Source: Microvirga makkahensis (GTDB taxonomy: Bacteria; Pseudomonadota; Alphaproteobacteria; Rhizobiales; Beijerinckiaceae). Taken from it: a stretch of 64,000 nucleotides of DNA. Shown here piece after piece: positions 45,478-55,673 of the stretch. Both the position numbers and the translations under genes were made by a program. The notes under the pieces are model-generated. The model did not search any database and was not told the origin of the DNA. It saw nothing but the letters and a program-made list of their open reading frames with translations. Each line of letters begins with the position of its first letter. Position 1 is the stretch's first letter. The stretch covers positions 1 through 64,000 of the forward strand of contig NZ_WURB01000021.1 in assembly GCF_009830105.1 (NCBI RefSeq), written 5' to 3'.

Positions 45478-46680
45478 ATGAATGCATCCGTTTCGATTCC
45501 CTCGACCTTCAACCTGCGGCCGGAAGCGCAGCAGGCTCCCACCAGCGGCATCGTGGATGTGTTCTCGTACGGGCGAGGGCGCCCCGGCATCATCCCGCTC
45601 TGGGTCGGCGAGGGCGATCTGGCGACCCCGTCCTTCATCTGCGATGCGGCGGCCCGCTCCTTGAAGGACGGCGAAACCTTCTACACGTACCAGCGCGGCA
45701 TCCCGGAACTGCGCCAGGCCATCGCAGGGTATCACGAGACGGTCTACCGCAAGGCATTCGACCCGGAGCGCTTCTTCGTGACGTCCGGCGGCATGCCGGC
45801 CATGCAGATCGCCTTCCGCATGGTGTGCGGCACCGGTGACGAGGTGCTGATCCCGACCCCCGCCTGGCCGAATTTCGCAGGCGCCATCACGGTTGCGGGA
45901 GCACGCCCGGTTCCTGTGCCCATGACGATCGACGCCAAAGGCTGGCACCTCGATTTCGAGCGGCTGGAGCAGGCCATCACGCCGCGCACCCGCGTCGTCG
46001 TTCTGAACTCTCCCTCGAACCCCACCGGATGGACGGCGAGCCACGACGATCTGCGCGCCGTGCTCGACATGGCGCGCCGCCACGGGCTGTGGATCGTGGC
46101 GGATGAGATCTACGGCCGTTTCATCCACGACCCGGCGCTGACGATCGACGGACGCGCGCCGTCCTTCCGCGATGTGATGGCGCCGGAGGATCGCATTCTG
46201 TTCGTCCAGACCTTCTCGAAGAACTGGGCCATGACCGGCTGGCGGCTCGGCTGGCTCGAAGCGCCGCCCGCGCTGGGGCAGGTGATCGAGAACCTCGTTC
46301 AGTACCAGACCTCCGGCACGCCCACCTTCATCCAGCGCGCCGGCGTCGCCGCCATCGAACAGGGCGAGAGCTTCCTCGAGGAGCAGATCACACGCGCCAA
46401 GCGGGGCCGGGACCTCGTCGGGCGGCTCGCGGAGACGGGCCTCGTCGATCTGCCGCCGCCGAGCGGCGCATTCTACGCCTTCCTGAAGATCAAGGGAGCG
46501 ACCAGCTCCAAGGACATCGCCTTCCGTCTGATCGATGAAGCGAATGTCGGCCTTGCGCCAGGAAACGCTTTCGGCGAGGCGGGCGAGGGATATCTGCGTC
46601 TCTGCTATCTTCGCAAGGCGGAGGATCTGGAGGAGGCGGTGGAGCGCATCGGCACTGCCCTGCCGAGGCTCGTCGGTTGA
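45478..46680 (+). CDS. PLP-dependent class I aminotransferase
   Basis: The 400-aa enzyme has the PLP motifs (LNSPSNPTGWTAS; ADEIYGRFIH; lysine in TFSKNWAMTGWRLGW). It starts at 45478 (MNASVSIPSTFNLRPEAQQA), preferred over two earlier ATGs because an AAGGAATGG ribosome site precedes it. Substrate unknown; 109 bp before the AbrB-type gene. Confidence 0.9.
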   Translation: MNASVSIPSTFNLRPEAQQAPTSGIVDVFSYGRGRPGIIPLWVGEGDLATPSFICDAAARSLKDGETFYTYQRGIPELRQAIAGYHETVYRKAFDPERFFVTSGGMPAMQIAFRMVCGTGDEVLIPTPAWPNFAGAITVAGARPVPVPMTIDAKGWHLDFERLEQAITPRTRVVVLNSPSNPTGWTASHDDLRAVLDMARRHGLWIVADEIYGRFIHDPALTIDGRAPSFRDVMAPEDRILFVQTFSKNWAMTGWRLGWLEAPPALGQVIENLVQYQTSGTPTFIQRAGVAAIEQGESFLEEQITRAKRGRDLVGRLAETGLVDLPPPSGAFYAFLKIKGATSSKDIAFRLIDEANVGLAPGNAFGEAGEGYLRLCYLRKAEDLEEAVERIGTALPRLVG

Positions 46681-46789
46681 GAGACGGCGTCCCGCAACGC
46701 ATACCCCGTCCGCGAATCTGACGATTGACCTGAACGCCGGGGGGCTTCATTGAGCAGACGGGCCTTCAAGGCTTCCGTCCGTTCCCGAT

Positions 46790-47824
46790 ATGCCTCTCAT
46801 TATCGCTCACATCGTTCAGATCCTGATTGCCGGTCTCGGCGGGCTTGCATTCTACTGGCTCGGCGTTCCGGCCGCATGGCTCTCGGGCGCCGCCATCGCG
46901 GCGACCCTGTGGGGCCTGTCGGGATATTCCCTGCCCATGCCGCGGGCGCTCGCCGATGCGGCGATGCTCATCTCGGGGGCGGCCATGGGAGCCGGGGTCA
47001 CTCCGGCCGCCATCGACGCCATGGGGCGCTATCCGGGCAGCCTCGTGCTGCTGGTTGTCGGCGTAGGGGCGATCTCGTTGACATCCACGCTGTGGCTGAC
47101 GCGTGTTTCAGGCTGGCGCACGGCCGATGCCGTGCTGGCCTCCGTGCCCGGCGCGCTCTCGACGGTGCTCGCCGTTGCCGCGGATCGCAAGGCGGATGTT
47201 CCTTCAGTCGCGATCGTGCAGAATTTCCGCCTTTTCGTGCTGATCGCGCTTCTGCCGAGCGCCGTGGTGATGATCGGGGGCGGGGGCAACACGAATGCCC
47301 TGATCGGCCAGGGCATGCCCATCGCAAGTCCCGCAGGTTTGGCGACCGTCCTGCTCGGCGGGCTTGGACTGGGCCTTGTCTTCAAAAGCCTCAAGGTGGC
47401 CGCCCCTGTTCTCCTGGGATCGACCATCGTCAGCGCCGTCAGTCACGGCACCGAACTCGTCACCGGTGTGATTCCGCCGGTGATCGCGACCGGCGGCCTC
47501 GTGCTGATCGGCCTCTTCATTGCGGAGCGCTTCCGCAACGTTCAGCGCTCTACGTTGAGGCGCGCGATTGTCGCGGCCGCGGGCTCGTTCTCGGTCGGCA
47601 TGGCCACTGCCGTGGTCTTTTCCGCTCTCGCGGCCTGGATCGCAGGCGTGAGCTTCGCCAATAGCCTCGTCGCCTTTGCGCCCGGCGGCTTGGAGGCCAT
47701 GACGGTGCTCGCGCTCGTTCTGGGTCTCGATCCGCTTTATGTCGGGACTCACCACCTCGTCCGCTTTCTCGGCATCGGGTTGGTTCTGCCGTTCCTGATC
47801 GGTTGGCTGCAGAAGCGCTTCTGA
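46790..47824 (+). CDS. AbrB-family (duplicated-domain) membrane protein
   Basis: The 344-aa polytopic protein has the two-fold repeat of the AbrB_dup family: IAGLGGLAFYWLGVPAAWLS and GAVITA-like segments, ending LYVGTHHLVRFLGIGLVLPF. These were once named regulators or ammonia monooxygenase but are membrane proteins of unclear role, possibly transporters. Confidence 0.85.
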   Translation: MPLIIAHIVQILIAGLGGLAFYWLGVPAAWLSGAAIAATLWGLSGYSLPMPRALADAAMLISGAAMGAGVTPAAIDAMGRYPGSLVLLVVGVGAISLTSTLWLTRVSGWRTADAVLASVPGALSTVLAVAADRKADVPSVAIVQNFRLFVLIALLPSAVVMIGGGGNTNALIGQGMPIASPAGLATVLLGGLGLGLVFKSLKVAAPVLLGSTIVSAVSHGTELVTGVIPPVIATGGLVLIGLFIAERFRNVQRSTLRRAIVAAAGSFSVGMATAVVFSALAAWIAGVSFANSLVAFAPGGLEAMTVLALVLGLDPLYVGTHHLVRFLGIGLVLPFLIGWLQKRF

Positions 47825-47929
47825 TCCATCGTGGTCAGGATGCGGCTGGGAGCCGGAATGCCCGTGAGCGGAGCGTTCGCCCGAAGGTCTCGTGGCATAG
47901 GAGCCTCCGGGGTAGAGATCGGCTGAGCC

Positions 47930-48802
47930 TTACGGCTTCTCGTTGCGGAGCCGCTCGACGGCTTCCATTCGCGGCTTCGCGGTTTCCCACAGGCGCTTCG
48001 TCACGGCGGCCACGAGAGCTTCGGTGATCAGCAGCAAACCGGCGGACGAATCCCAGTTCGAGGGGGCCACGATATGCGCCGGCAGGACATGGCGGGCCAC
48101 GCGCGCGATCGGCGAGAGCCAGGGATCCGTCAGGAGGACGACCGTTGCGCCCTGCCGGGCCGCCGTCTCGCACAGGGCGGTCACATCCTCCTGGTAGCGG
48201 CGGATGTCGAAGGCGACGATCACGTCCTTCCTGCCGATCTCGATCATGCGGTCGCGCCAGAGCGCAGGCTGGCCTTCGATGTAATCCACGTGGCTGCGTA
48301 CGATGCGAAGATGGCTTTCCGCGTAGCGCGCCAGGGCTCCCGTGAAGCGGCCGCCGGTGAAGTGAACGGGGCGGCGTTGATCGCTCAGGAGCTCCACCAC
48401 CGCTTCGAACTCGGCGGGGGCGATGTTCTCCACGGTCGCCCGCAGATTGCCGATCACGGATTCGGCGAAGGATGCCAGTGCCGGAGCGCCGTGGCTCCTG
48501 TCCGAGGGGCTCGACTTGGCCAGCGGCGAGAGGAGCTGCGCCTCCAGTTCCTCGCGAAGGTGCCTCTGGAACTCCGGAAAGCCGCCGAAGCCGAGCCGGG
48601 TCACGAAGCGCAGGACCGACGGTGCGGAAATACCCGCCCGGGAGGCGAATTCCGCCACTGTGTCGAGCCCGGCGAAGGGATAGTGGCTGAGCAGCATGTG
48701 GGCCGCCCGCTTCTCGGTCGGGGTGAAGGAGTCCATCTCGAGGCGAATGCGCTCGGCAAGGCTCGGCGGGTCGATGGGGGGAACGGCGCTGTCGCTTTTC
48801 AT
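47930..48802 (-). CDS. RpiR/MurR-family regulator
   Basis: The 290-aa protein has an N-terminal HTH (VAEFASRAGISAPSVLRFVT) and a C-terminal SIS domain (VVELLSDQRRPVHFTGGRFT, then AFDIRRYQEDV). RpiR proteins sense phosphosugars or other metabolites. It diverges from the N-formylglutamate amidohydrolase-like gene, so is a likely regulator of the cluster that follows. Confidence 0.88.
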   Translation of the reverse strand: MKSDSAVPPIDPPSLAERIRLEMDSFTPTEKRAAHMLLSHYPFAGLDTVAEFASRAGISAPSVLRFVTRLGFGGFPEFQRHLREELEAQLLSPLAKSSPSDRSHGAPALASFAESVIGNLRATVENIAPAEFEAVVELLSDQRRPVHFTGGRFTGALARYAESHLRIVRSHVDYIEGQPALWRDRMIEIGRKDVIVAFDIRRYQEDVTALCETAARQGATVVLLTDPWLSPIARVARHVLPAHIVAPSNWDSSAGLLLITEALVAAVTKRLWETAKPRMEAVERLRNEKP

Positions 48803-48835
48803 GATGGATTGTTACGACTCGCTCCTTGACGAGCT

Positions 48836-48890
48836 TGAAAAGCTGTACCAAAAATTTCAGCCAAGACAAACCTGTAAGAAACGTACCAAA
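48836..48890. promoter_or_regulatory. Possible operator region between rpiR-like and amidohydrolase-like genes
   Basis: The divergent gap holds TGAAAA...ATTTCA (48836-48859), an inverted repeat of the RpiR type, and a GTACCAAA direct repeat at 48845 and 48883 (38 bp apart). Speculative but well placed. Confidence 0.3.
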
Positions 48891-48938
48891 CGTCGGAATG
48901 GGGACGCCGGCCTGCTGCGGCAGGCAAGGGAGAGCCGC

Positions 48939-49742
48939 ATGATATATGCGAGTCGCATGGTCGCCGTTCAGGAGACGGCCGCCCAGAATTCTGCCGCTCA
49001 GGCGGCAGAGCCGGTCGCCCTCATGGAGAACTCCAAGGGGCGTTCGCCCATCCTCCTCATCTGCGAACACGCCTCCAGCTACCTTCCGGGCCGTTACGGC
49101 ACCCTCGGCCTCAGCCCTGAACAGCTCGACAGCCACATCGCCTGGGATCCCGGCGCGCTCGGAGTCGCCAAGGGACTGTCCGAACTTCTCGATGCGCCGC
49201 TGATCCATGCGGGTGTCTCGCGGCTGGTGCTCGATCTCAATCGCGATCCCTCCGCCCCCGATTCCATCTGGACCCTGAGCGAGCGCACAACCATTCCAGG
49301 AAACCAGAGCCTCGACGCGGCCGAGCGCGCCTATCGGGTTCGGGAGGTCTACGAGGTGTTTCACGGGACCGTCGACCGCTTCATCGAGCCTCGCGCGAAA
49401 ACAGGGCAGACGGGCTGCGTGGTCACCATTCATTCGTTCACGCCGGTTTACCGCGATGTGCCGCGCCCTTGGCATGTCAGCCTCATCTACGATCGCGACG
49501 AACGCTTCGCGCGCAAAGTGGAGGCCGGTTTGCGCCGGGATCCGACGCTCGTCGTGGGCATGAACCAACCTTATTCGCCAGCGGACCGGGTGTTCCACAC
49601 CCTCGAGCGCCATGCCGAGAGGCGCGGACTCGCGCCGCTGATGATCGAAATCCGCAATGATCTGATCCGCACGGAAGACGGACAGGCGTCGTGGGCTCGC
49701 CGTCTCGCGCCGCTTTTGAGGGAGGGGGCGCGGACGCTGTGA
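48939..49742 (+). CDS. N-formylglutamate amidohydrolase-family protein
   Basis: The 267-aa protein has the FGase pattern: LLICEHASSYLP, HIAWDPGALGVAKGL, LVLDLNRDPSAPD and TIHSFTPVY. Family members release glutamate or similar from an N-acyl amide with zinc. There is no histidine-degradation gene near. In this cluster it could hydrolyse a gamma-glutamyl amide. Start at 48939 or 48957. Confidence 0.85.
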   Translation: MIYASRMVAVQETAAQNSAAQAAEPVALMENSKGRSPILLICEHASSYLPGRYGTLGLSPEQLDSHIAWDPGALGVAKGLSELLDAPLIHAGVSRLVLDLNRDPSAPDSIWTLSERTTIPGNQSLDAAERAYRVREVYEVFHGTVDRFIEPRAKTGQTGCVVTIHSFTPVYRDVPRPWHVSLIYDRDERFARKVEAGLRRDPTLVVGMNQPYSPADRVFHTLERHAERRGLAPLMIEIRNDLIRTEDGQASWARRLAPLLREGARTL

Positions 49743-49806
49743 TGAACTGCCATGGCGCATGAGGCGCCGTGGTTCGAGAGGCAGACTATTCGTGGAGGAA
49801 GAGTCG

Positions 49807-51342
49807 ATGTCAGTCGGACAAGGAAGCCCTGGGGTTCATGCCCCACCGGCCGGAGCGCAGAACGCTGCCGGCGTTACCTACACAACCGTGGACGAGAGTT
49901 ACTTCGAAGCACGGCGCCTCAAGCGTCATGCGCGGGTCTGGTCGCTCTGGGCGCTCGGCGTCGGCGCCGTGATCTCGGGCCATTACTCGGGCTGGAACCT
50001 GGGCTTGGCCAATGGCTTCGGCTCGATGTTCTTCGCCACAATCATCATCGCCATTATGTATCTGGGCCTGACCTTCTCGATCGCCGAGATGTCGCCGGCC
50101 CTGCCGCATACGGGCGGCGCCTATTCCTTCGCCCGCACCTCCATGGGACCGTGGGCGGGATACATCACGGGAATCGCCGAGAACATAGAGTTCGTGCTCA
50201 CCCCTGCAGTGATCGTGTTCTTCATCAGCTCGTACCTGTCGGCGATCTTCGAGACGGCACCGGCGTTCCAGCCCGTCTACTGGATCCTGTGCTACGCTCT
50301 TTTCGTGGGCCTCAACGTCGTCGGCGTAGAGCTGTCGTTCAAGGTCACCGTCGGCGTGACGCTGGCGGCCTTGGCGGTGCTCGGCTTCTTCTATGTCTCG
50401 GTGCTGCTCTCAGGCCAGTTCGACTTCTCCCGCTGGGCGTTGAACATCGGCGCGGACGGCGCCGAACTTCAGACCGGAGGCGGACCGTTCCTGCCTAATG
50501 GCGTTATCGGCATTCTGGCATCGCTCCCCTTTGCGGTCTGGCTATTCCTCGCCATAGAGCAGTTGCCGCTGGCGGCGGAGGAGTCGCACGATCCGCAACG
50601 TGACATGCCAAAGGGCATCATCGCTGGCATCCTGACGCTGATCGCTTCCGCCTTCCTCGTGCTCTTCCTGAACACGAGCATCGCGCCGGGCGCAGCGGGT
50701 CTGGGCAAGTCGGGCGAGCCGCTTCTCGATGGATTCCGCACCCTGTTCGGGACGGATATCGCGAAGATCCTCGCGGCCATCGCGGTGATCGGGCTCATCG
50801 CATCCTTCCACACCATCATCTTCGCCTTCGGCCGGCAGATCTACTCGCTCTCGCGGGCAGGTTACTTCCCGAGCGCGCTGTCGGTGACCCATGGCGAGCG
50901 CAAGACCCCCTACGTGGCCCTGATCACGGGCGCGGTGGCCGGTCTTCTGGTGATGATGATCATCTGGTTCTCGCTGGGAGCGGATGCGGGCGGTGCCCTG
51001 ATCGGCGGCACGCTGCTCAACATGGCCGTGGCGGGCGCAATGCTGGCCTATTTCATGCAGGGTATGTCCTACGTCGTCCTGAAGACGAAGTTCCCGCACC
51101 TGCAACGGCCCTACAACAGCCCGTTCGGCGTCGCAGGGGCCGTGACCTGCATGATCATCGCAGCCGTGACGCTGGTCTTCCAGTTCACGGATGCGGCGTT
51201 CCGGGCAGCGGTCATCGGCGTTGCGATCTATTACGCCGTGATGATGGCCTACTTCCTGATCCATGGACGTCACAAGCTCATCCTCTCCCCGGAGGAGGAA
51301 TTCGCGCTCACCAAGGGCGAGGCCGAGTACAAGTCCTATTGA
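49807..51342 (+). CDS. APC-family permease, ethanolamine-permease-like
   Basis: The 511-aa polytopic transporter has 12 TM helices. MSPALPHTGGAYSFARTSMG and GPWAGYITGIAENIEFVLTP match the TIGR00908 ethanolamine permease group as I know it. It starts at 49807 with GGAGGAAGAG. It precedes the GS-like gene. Confidence 0.85.
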   Translation: MSVGQGSPGVHAPPAGAQNAAGVTYTTVDESYFEARRLKRHARVWSLWALGVGAVISGHYSGWNLGLANGFGSMFFATIIIAIMYLGLTFSIAEMSPALPHTGGAYSFARTSMGPWAGYITGIAENIEFVLTPAVIVFFISSYLSAIFETAPAFQPVYWILCYALFVGLNVVGVELSFKVTVGVTLAALAVLGFFYVSVLLSGQFDFSRWALNIGADGAELQTGGGPFLPNGVIGILASLPFAVWLFLAIEQLPLAAEESHDPQRDMPKGIIAGILTLIASAFLVLFLNTSIAPGAAGLGKSGEPLLDGFRTLFGTDIAKILAAIAVIGLIASFHTIIFAFGRQIYSLSRAGYFPSALSVTHGERKTPYVALITGAVAGLLVMMIIWFSLGADAGGALIGGTLLNMAVAGAMLAYFMQGMSYVVLKTKFPHLQRPYNSPFGVAGAVTCMIIAAVTLVFQFTDAAFRAAVIGVAIYYAVMMAYFLIHGRHKLILSPEEEFALTKGEAEYKSY

Positions 51343-51351
51343 TTGTCATCA

Positions 51352-51376
51352 GGGAGCGCGCATGATGTGCGCTCCC
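51352..51376 (+). terminator. Hairpin between permease and GS-like genes
   Basis: Arms GGGAGCGC/GCGCTCCC, extended by three more pairs to a TGA loop, start 9 bp after the permease stop. The next gene's ribosome site follows only 30 bp later. It may lower GS expression relative to the permease. Confidence 0.45.
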
Positions 51377-51405
51377 TTCATCCTTCTCGTTGGGGTTTTT
51401 CGAGC

Positions 51406-52776
51406 ATGACCGCTCCCATCATCAAGAACGCTGCCGACGCCGTGGAATATGTGCGCAGCCGCGACCTGCCGTTCGTGAAGATCGGGCTGACCGATATCGA
51501 TGGCATCATGCGCGGCAAGTACATGGCCCGCGACAAGTTCGAATCCGCGCTCGAGAAGGGATTCGGCTTCTGCGACGTCGTTCTGGGCTGGGACTCCAAC
51601 GATCAGCTCTACGACAACACGACCCTGACCGGCTGGCACACGGCCTACCCGGACGCGACCGCGCGGGTTCTGCCCGAAACCATGCGCCTCATCCCTTTCG
51701 AGAACGATCTGCCATTCTTTCTGGCGCAGTTCGAAGGCTATGCCGAGCCTGCCTGCCCGCGCGGCGTGCTGCGGCGCGTGCTGCAGAAGGCGGAGGACAT
51801 GGGCTTTGCCGCATCCGCCGCCGCGGAATTCGAGTTCTTCCTCTTCGAGGAGACGCCCCATTCCGTGCGCGAGAAGGACTACCGGAACCTGAAGAACATC
51901 ACGCCGGGATTCTTCGGCTACTCGGTCCTGCGCTCGGGCGTGCATGCGGACTTCTACCACGAGCTCCTCGACCTCGCGAACAGGATGGACTTCGAGATCG
52001 AGGGCCTGCACACGGAAACCGGCCCCGGCGTGCTGGAGGCCGCGATCCGCGTGGACGACGCGCTGCGCGCGGCCGACAAGGCGGTCCTGTTCAAGACCTA
52101 CACCAAGATTCTCGCGCAGCGCCGCGGCTGGATGGCCACCTTCATGGCCAAATGGTCCGCCGACTGGCCCGGCCAGTCGGGCCACCTGCACTCGTCCCTG
52201 CGCCACCGCGAGACGGGCAAGGGCGCGTTCTACGACGCACAGGCCAAGCATGGCATGTCGGACATCATGCGCTGGTATGTGGGCGGTCAGCAGCAGCTGA
52301 TGCCCGAGATCCTCGCCATGGTGGCGTCCACCGTAAACAGCTACACGCGCCTCATCCCGGGTTTCTGGGCGCCGACGGATTCCGCCTGGGGCATCGAGAA
52401 CCGCACCACAGCGCTTCGCGTCATCCCCGGCTCCGAGAAATCGCAGCGCGTGGAGTACCGGGTCGCCGCCGCCGACATCAATCCCTATATCGCGCTTGCC
52501 GCCGCCATCGGCTCTGGCCTCTGGGGCATCGAGAACCGCATCGATCCGGGCGATCCGATCGAAGGAAACGCCTATACCGTGGAGCACCCGAAGGAGCGGG
52601 CCCTGCCGCGCTCGCTCGGCGAGGCGGCCGAGCGGCTGAGGAACTCGCAAGCCGCGCGCCAGCTCTTCGGCGACGTCTTCGTGGACCATTACGCGGCAAC
52701 GCGGGAATGGGAGGAGAGGGAGGCGCGTAAGGCGATCACTGATTGGCAGCTCGCTCGGTACTTCGAAATCATCTAG
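51406..52776 (+). CDS. Glutamine-synthetase-family gamma-glutamyl ligase
   Basis: The 456-aa GS-fold enzyme has EFEFFLFEE, the ATP/metal motif GQSGHLHSSLR and ENRTTALRVIPG. Size and sequence are of the PuuA/GlnA3-like group that glutamylates amines, not of housekeeping GS. Position next to an amine permease and dehydrogenases supports this. Start at 51406. Confidence 0.88.
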   Translation: MTAPIIKNAADAVEYVRSRDLPFVKIGLTDIDGIMRGKYMARDKFESALEKGFGFCDVVLGWDSNDQLYDNTTLTGWHTAYPDATARVLPETMRLIPFENDLPFFLAQFEGYAEPACPRGVLRRVLQKAEDMGFAASAAAEFEFFLFEETPHSVREKDYRNLKNITPGFFGYSVLRSGVHADFYHELLDLANRMDFEIEGLHTETGPGVLEAAIRVDDALRAADKAVLFKTYTKILAQRRGWMATFMAKWSADWPGQSGHLHSSLRHRETGKGAFYDAQAKHGMSDIMRWYVGGQQQLMPEILAMVASTVNSYTRLIPGFWAPTDSAWGIENRTTALRVIPGSEKSQRVEYRVAAADINPYIALAAAIGSGLWGIENRIDPGDPIEGNAYTVEHPKERALPRSLGEAAERLRNSQAARQLFGDVFVDHYAATREWEEREARKAITDWQLARYFEII

Positions 52777-52930
52777 GAGTTTTCGTAGGGTCCTCAGGGG
52801 AAGGTGCCTCTTCCCTGGCCCCATTTCGGCCTGCCTGGGATGAGCCTGTTCGGAAGCGGGTCGGGACACCCGACTTGCGGCGGAGAGGGTCAGCAAGGCG
52901 ATCGGCCAAGTTTTGAAATCATCGAAACCG

Positions 52931-52957
52931 TCATCACCGGCACAGAGCCGGCCGTGA
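52931..52957. repeat. Imperfect copy of the CACCGGC intergenic palindrome
   Basis: TCATCACCGGC-ACAGA-GCCGGCCGTGA is an imperfect copy. It lies in the 290-bp gap between the GS-like and aldehyde dehydrogenase genes, which otherwise shows nothing. Confidence 0.5.
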
Positions 52958-53067
52958 CATGATAGTAGCCATCCACTCTCGGGATGAGACGCAGCGTTCC
53001 GACTTTGCGTTCCTATTCCCAATCCCTCCGTCATCCCGGAGGGGTCCTTGCTGAAGGAGCCGGCCTT

Positions 53068-54459
53068 ATGGCTGATACCGACATCGTCTGCATTTCGCCC
53101 GTCGACGGGCGCGAACTGGTCCGCCGTCCCATCATGTCCGATGCCGCCATCGGGGCGGCAATTGCGGCTGCCCGTGAAGCGCAGAAGGCGTGGCGCCACG
53201 TGCCCCTTTCCGAGCGCGCGGGTAAGGTTTCGGCCTTCCTTGATGAGCTGCTCGCCATGAACCAGGAGGTCGTGCCGGAGATTGCCCAGATGATGGGACG
53301 TCCCGTGCGCTACGGCGGCGAGTTCCGCGGCGTGGAGGAGCGCGCCCGCTACATGATCCGCATTGCGGAAAAGAGCCTGCAGAACATTCCCGCCGATGAC
53401 GAGAAGCCGGGCTTTCGCCGCATGATCAAGCGCGAGCCCGTGGGCCTCGTCCTCGTCATCGCGCCGTGGAATTATCCGTATCTGACGGCGATCAACACCA
53501 TCGTGCCCGCTCTCATGGCGGGCAACGCGGTGCTTCTGAAGCATGCCTCGCAGACGGTTCTCGCGGGCGAGCGGTTTCAGATGGCGATGGATCGCGCCGG
53601 GGTGCCGAAGGGACTGTTCCAGAATCTGCATCTCAGTCACGACCAGACAGGCCGCATCCTGAGCGGCGGTCTCGTCGATCATTGCAACTTCACGGGCTCG
53701 GTATCCGGCGGCCGCGCTATCGAGCGCGCCGCAGCGGGCACGTTCACATCGCTCGGTCTCGAACTCGGCGGCAAGGACCCGGCCTATGTGCGCGAGGATG
53801 CCAATATCGACCACGCTGTCGAGAATCTCGTCGACGGAGCATTCTTCAATTCGGGCCAGTGCTGCTGCGGCATCGAACGCATTTATGTGCACGAGAGGCA
53901 TTACGATCGGTTCGTGGAAGGGGCCGTCGATCTCGTGAACAAATACGTGCTCGGCAACCCGCTGGAGGAGGCGACGACCCTCGGACCGATGGCGCACAAG
54001 CGCTTCGCTGACCTCGTGCGCCAGCAGAACGCGGAAGCGGTGGCGAAGGGCGCGAAGGCGCATATCGACCCCAAGAGCTTCCCGGCGGATGTGGGCGGCA
54101 CCGCCTACCTCGCGCCGCAGGTGCTGACCAGCGTCGATCACACCATGAGCGTCATGCGTGATGAGAGCTTCGGTCCCACCGTCGGCATCATGAGGGTGAA
54201 GGGCGACGAGGAGGCGATCCGCCTCATGAACGATTCGCCTTACGGCCTCTCCGCCGCGATCTGGACCTCCGACGTGGACGCGGCCGAGGCCATCGGCGAG
54301 AGGCTGGAGACGGGCACCGTGTTCATGAACCGCTGCGATTATCTCGATCCCGCTCTCGCCTGGACCGGCGTGAAGGATACGGGCCGCGGCGCGAGCCTGT
54401 CGCGCCTGGCCTACGAGTCGCTCACCCGTCCTAAATCCTACCACCTCCGCCAGATCTGA
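53068..54459 (+). CDS. NAD(P)-dependent aldehyde dehydrogenase
   Basis: The 463-aa enzyme has APWNYPYLTAINTIVPAL, the catalytic Glu in LGLELGGKDPAYV and the Cys in FNSGQCCCGIERIYV. In this cluster it could oxidise a gamma-glutamyl aldehyde to an acid. Start at 53068 (MADTDIVCISPVDG). It lies 11 bp before the alcohol dehydrogenase gene. Confidence 0.92.
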   Translation: MADTDIVCISPVDGRELVRRPIMSDAAIGAAIAAAREAQKAWRHVPLSERAGKVSAFLDELLAMNQEVVPEIAQMMGRPVRYGGEFRGVEERARYMIRIAEKSLQNIPADDEKPGFRRMIKREPVGLVLVIAPWNYPYLTAINTIVPALMAGNAVLLKHASQTVLAGERFQMAMDRAGVPKGLFQNLHLSHDQTGRILSGGLVDHCNFTGSVSGGRAIERAAAGTFTSLGLELGGKDPAYVREDANIDHAVENLVDGAFFNSGQCCCGIERIYVHERHYDRFVEGAVDLVNKYVLGNPLEEATTLGPMAHKRFADLVRQQNAEAVAKGAKAHIDPKSFPADVGGTAYLAPQVLTSVDHTMSVMRDESFGPTVGIMRVKGDEEAIRLMNDSPYGLSAAIWTSDVDAAEAIGERLETGTVFMNRCDYLDPALAWTGVKDTGRGASLSRLAYESLTRPKSYHLRQI

Positions 54460-54470
54460 TCGAAGGCATC

Positions 54471-55634
54471 ATGACCACCTCTCCCCGCTCCAACTGGAAC
54501 TACCCCACCGCCATCCGCTTCGGCGCTGGCCGCATCGCCGAGCTCGCCGAGTCCTGCAAGGCAGCCGGCATATCCTCGCCGCTCATCGTCACGGACCCGT
54601 TCCTGGCAACGCAGCCGATGACGAAAGCCGCGCTCGACCAGCTCGTCACCGCAGGTCTGAAGGCCGCCGTGTTCTCGGACATCAAGCCGAACCCGATCGA
54701 AACGAACGTGTACCAGGGCCTCGAAGTCCTTCGCCGCGGCAAGCATGACGGCGTCGTCGCCTTCGGCGGCGGCTCGGCGCTCGATGCGGGCAAGGTCATC
54801 GCCTTCATGGCGGGCCAGACGCACCCCATGTGGGATTTCGAGGATATCGGCGATTGGTGGACCCGCGCGGACCCGAAAGGCATCCTGCCGATCATCGCCG
54901 TGCCGACGACCGCGGGCACAGGCTCGGAGGTGGGACGCGCCGGCGTGATCACGCAGGAGGCCACCCACACCAAGAAGGTGATCTTCCATCCGCTCATGAT
55001 GCCGAAGATCGTGATCTGCGACCCGGAGCTGACAGTCGGAATGCCGCCGCACATCACCGCGGGCACGGGCCTCGATGCGCTCGCCCATTGCATCGAAGCC
55101 TATTGCGCGCCGGGCTATCACCCGATGGCCGACGGCATCGCGGTGGAGGGAATTCGCCTCGTGAAGGAATACCTGCCGCGTGCGTACAAGAACGGCACGG
55201 ACATCGAGGCCCGTGCGCAGATGATGTCCGCCGCCGCCATGGGCGCCACCGCATTCCAGAAGGGCTTAGGCGCGATCCACGCGCTCTCCCATCCGACCGG
55301 CGCGCTCTACGACACCCATCACGGACTGACCAACGCGGTCTTCATGCCCTATGTGATGGTCTACAACCGCCAGGCCATCGAGACGAAGATCGAGCGGCTC
55401 GCCGCCTATATCGGCCTCGAAGCCTCGTTTCAGGCTTTCCTCGATTGGGTGCTGCAGCTGCGCAAGGATCTCGGCGTGCCCCACACGCTTGCCGGTCTCA
55501 AAGTCGACAGCGCGCGCTTCGACGAGATGTCCGAGATGGCTCCCAACGATCCCACCGCCGGCGGCAATCCGGTGCCGATCAGCAAGGAGAGTGCACGCAA
55601 GCTCTTCGAGGACGCGCTCGCCGGACGACTTTGA
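54471..55634 (+). CDS. Iron-containing alcohol dehydrogenase
   Basis: The 387-aa enzyme has the Fe-ADH motifs GGGSALDAGKVIAF, AGTGLDALAHCIEAY and HALSHPTGALYDTHHGLTNA (metal His). It likely oxidises an alcohol group to the aldehyde used by the gene upstream. Confidence 0.92.
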   Translation: MTTSPRSNWNYPTAIRFGAGRIAELAESCKAAGISSPLIVTDPFLATQPMTKAALDQLVTAGLKAAVFSDIKPNPIETNVYQGLEVLRRGKHDGVVAFGGGSALDAGKVIAFMAGQTHPMWDFEDIGDWWTRADPKGILPIIAVPTTAGTGSEVGRAGVITQEATHTKKVIFHPLMMPKIVICDPELTVGMPPHITAGTGLDALAHCIEAYCAPGYHPMADGIAVEGIRLVKEYLPRAYKNGTDIEARAQMMSAAAMGATAFQKGLGAIHALSHPTGALYDTHHGLTNAVFMPYVMVYNRQAIETKIERLAAYIGLEASFQAFLDWVLQLRKDLGVPHTLAGLKVDSARFDEMSEMAPNDPTAGGNPVPISKESARKLFEDALAGRL

Positions 55635-55673
55635 TCGTCATCTCCCCCTTGGATGCGATCGCGGAGAAAGCAT

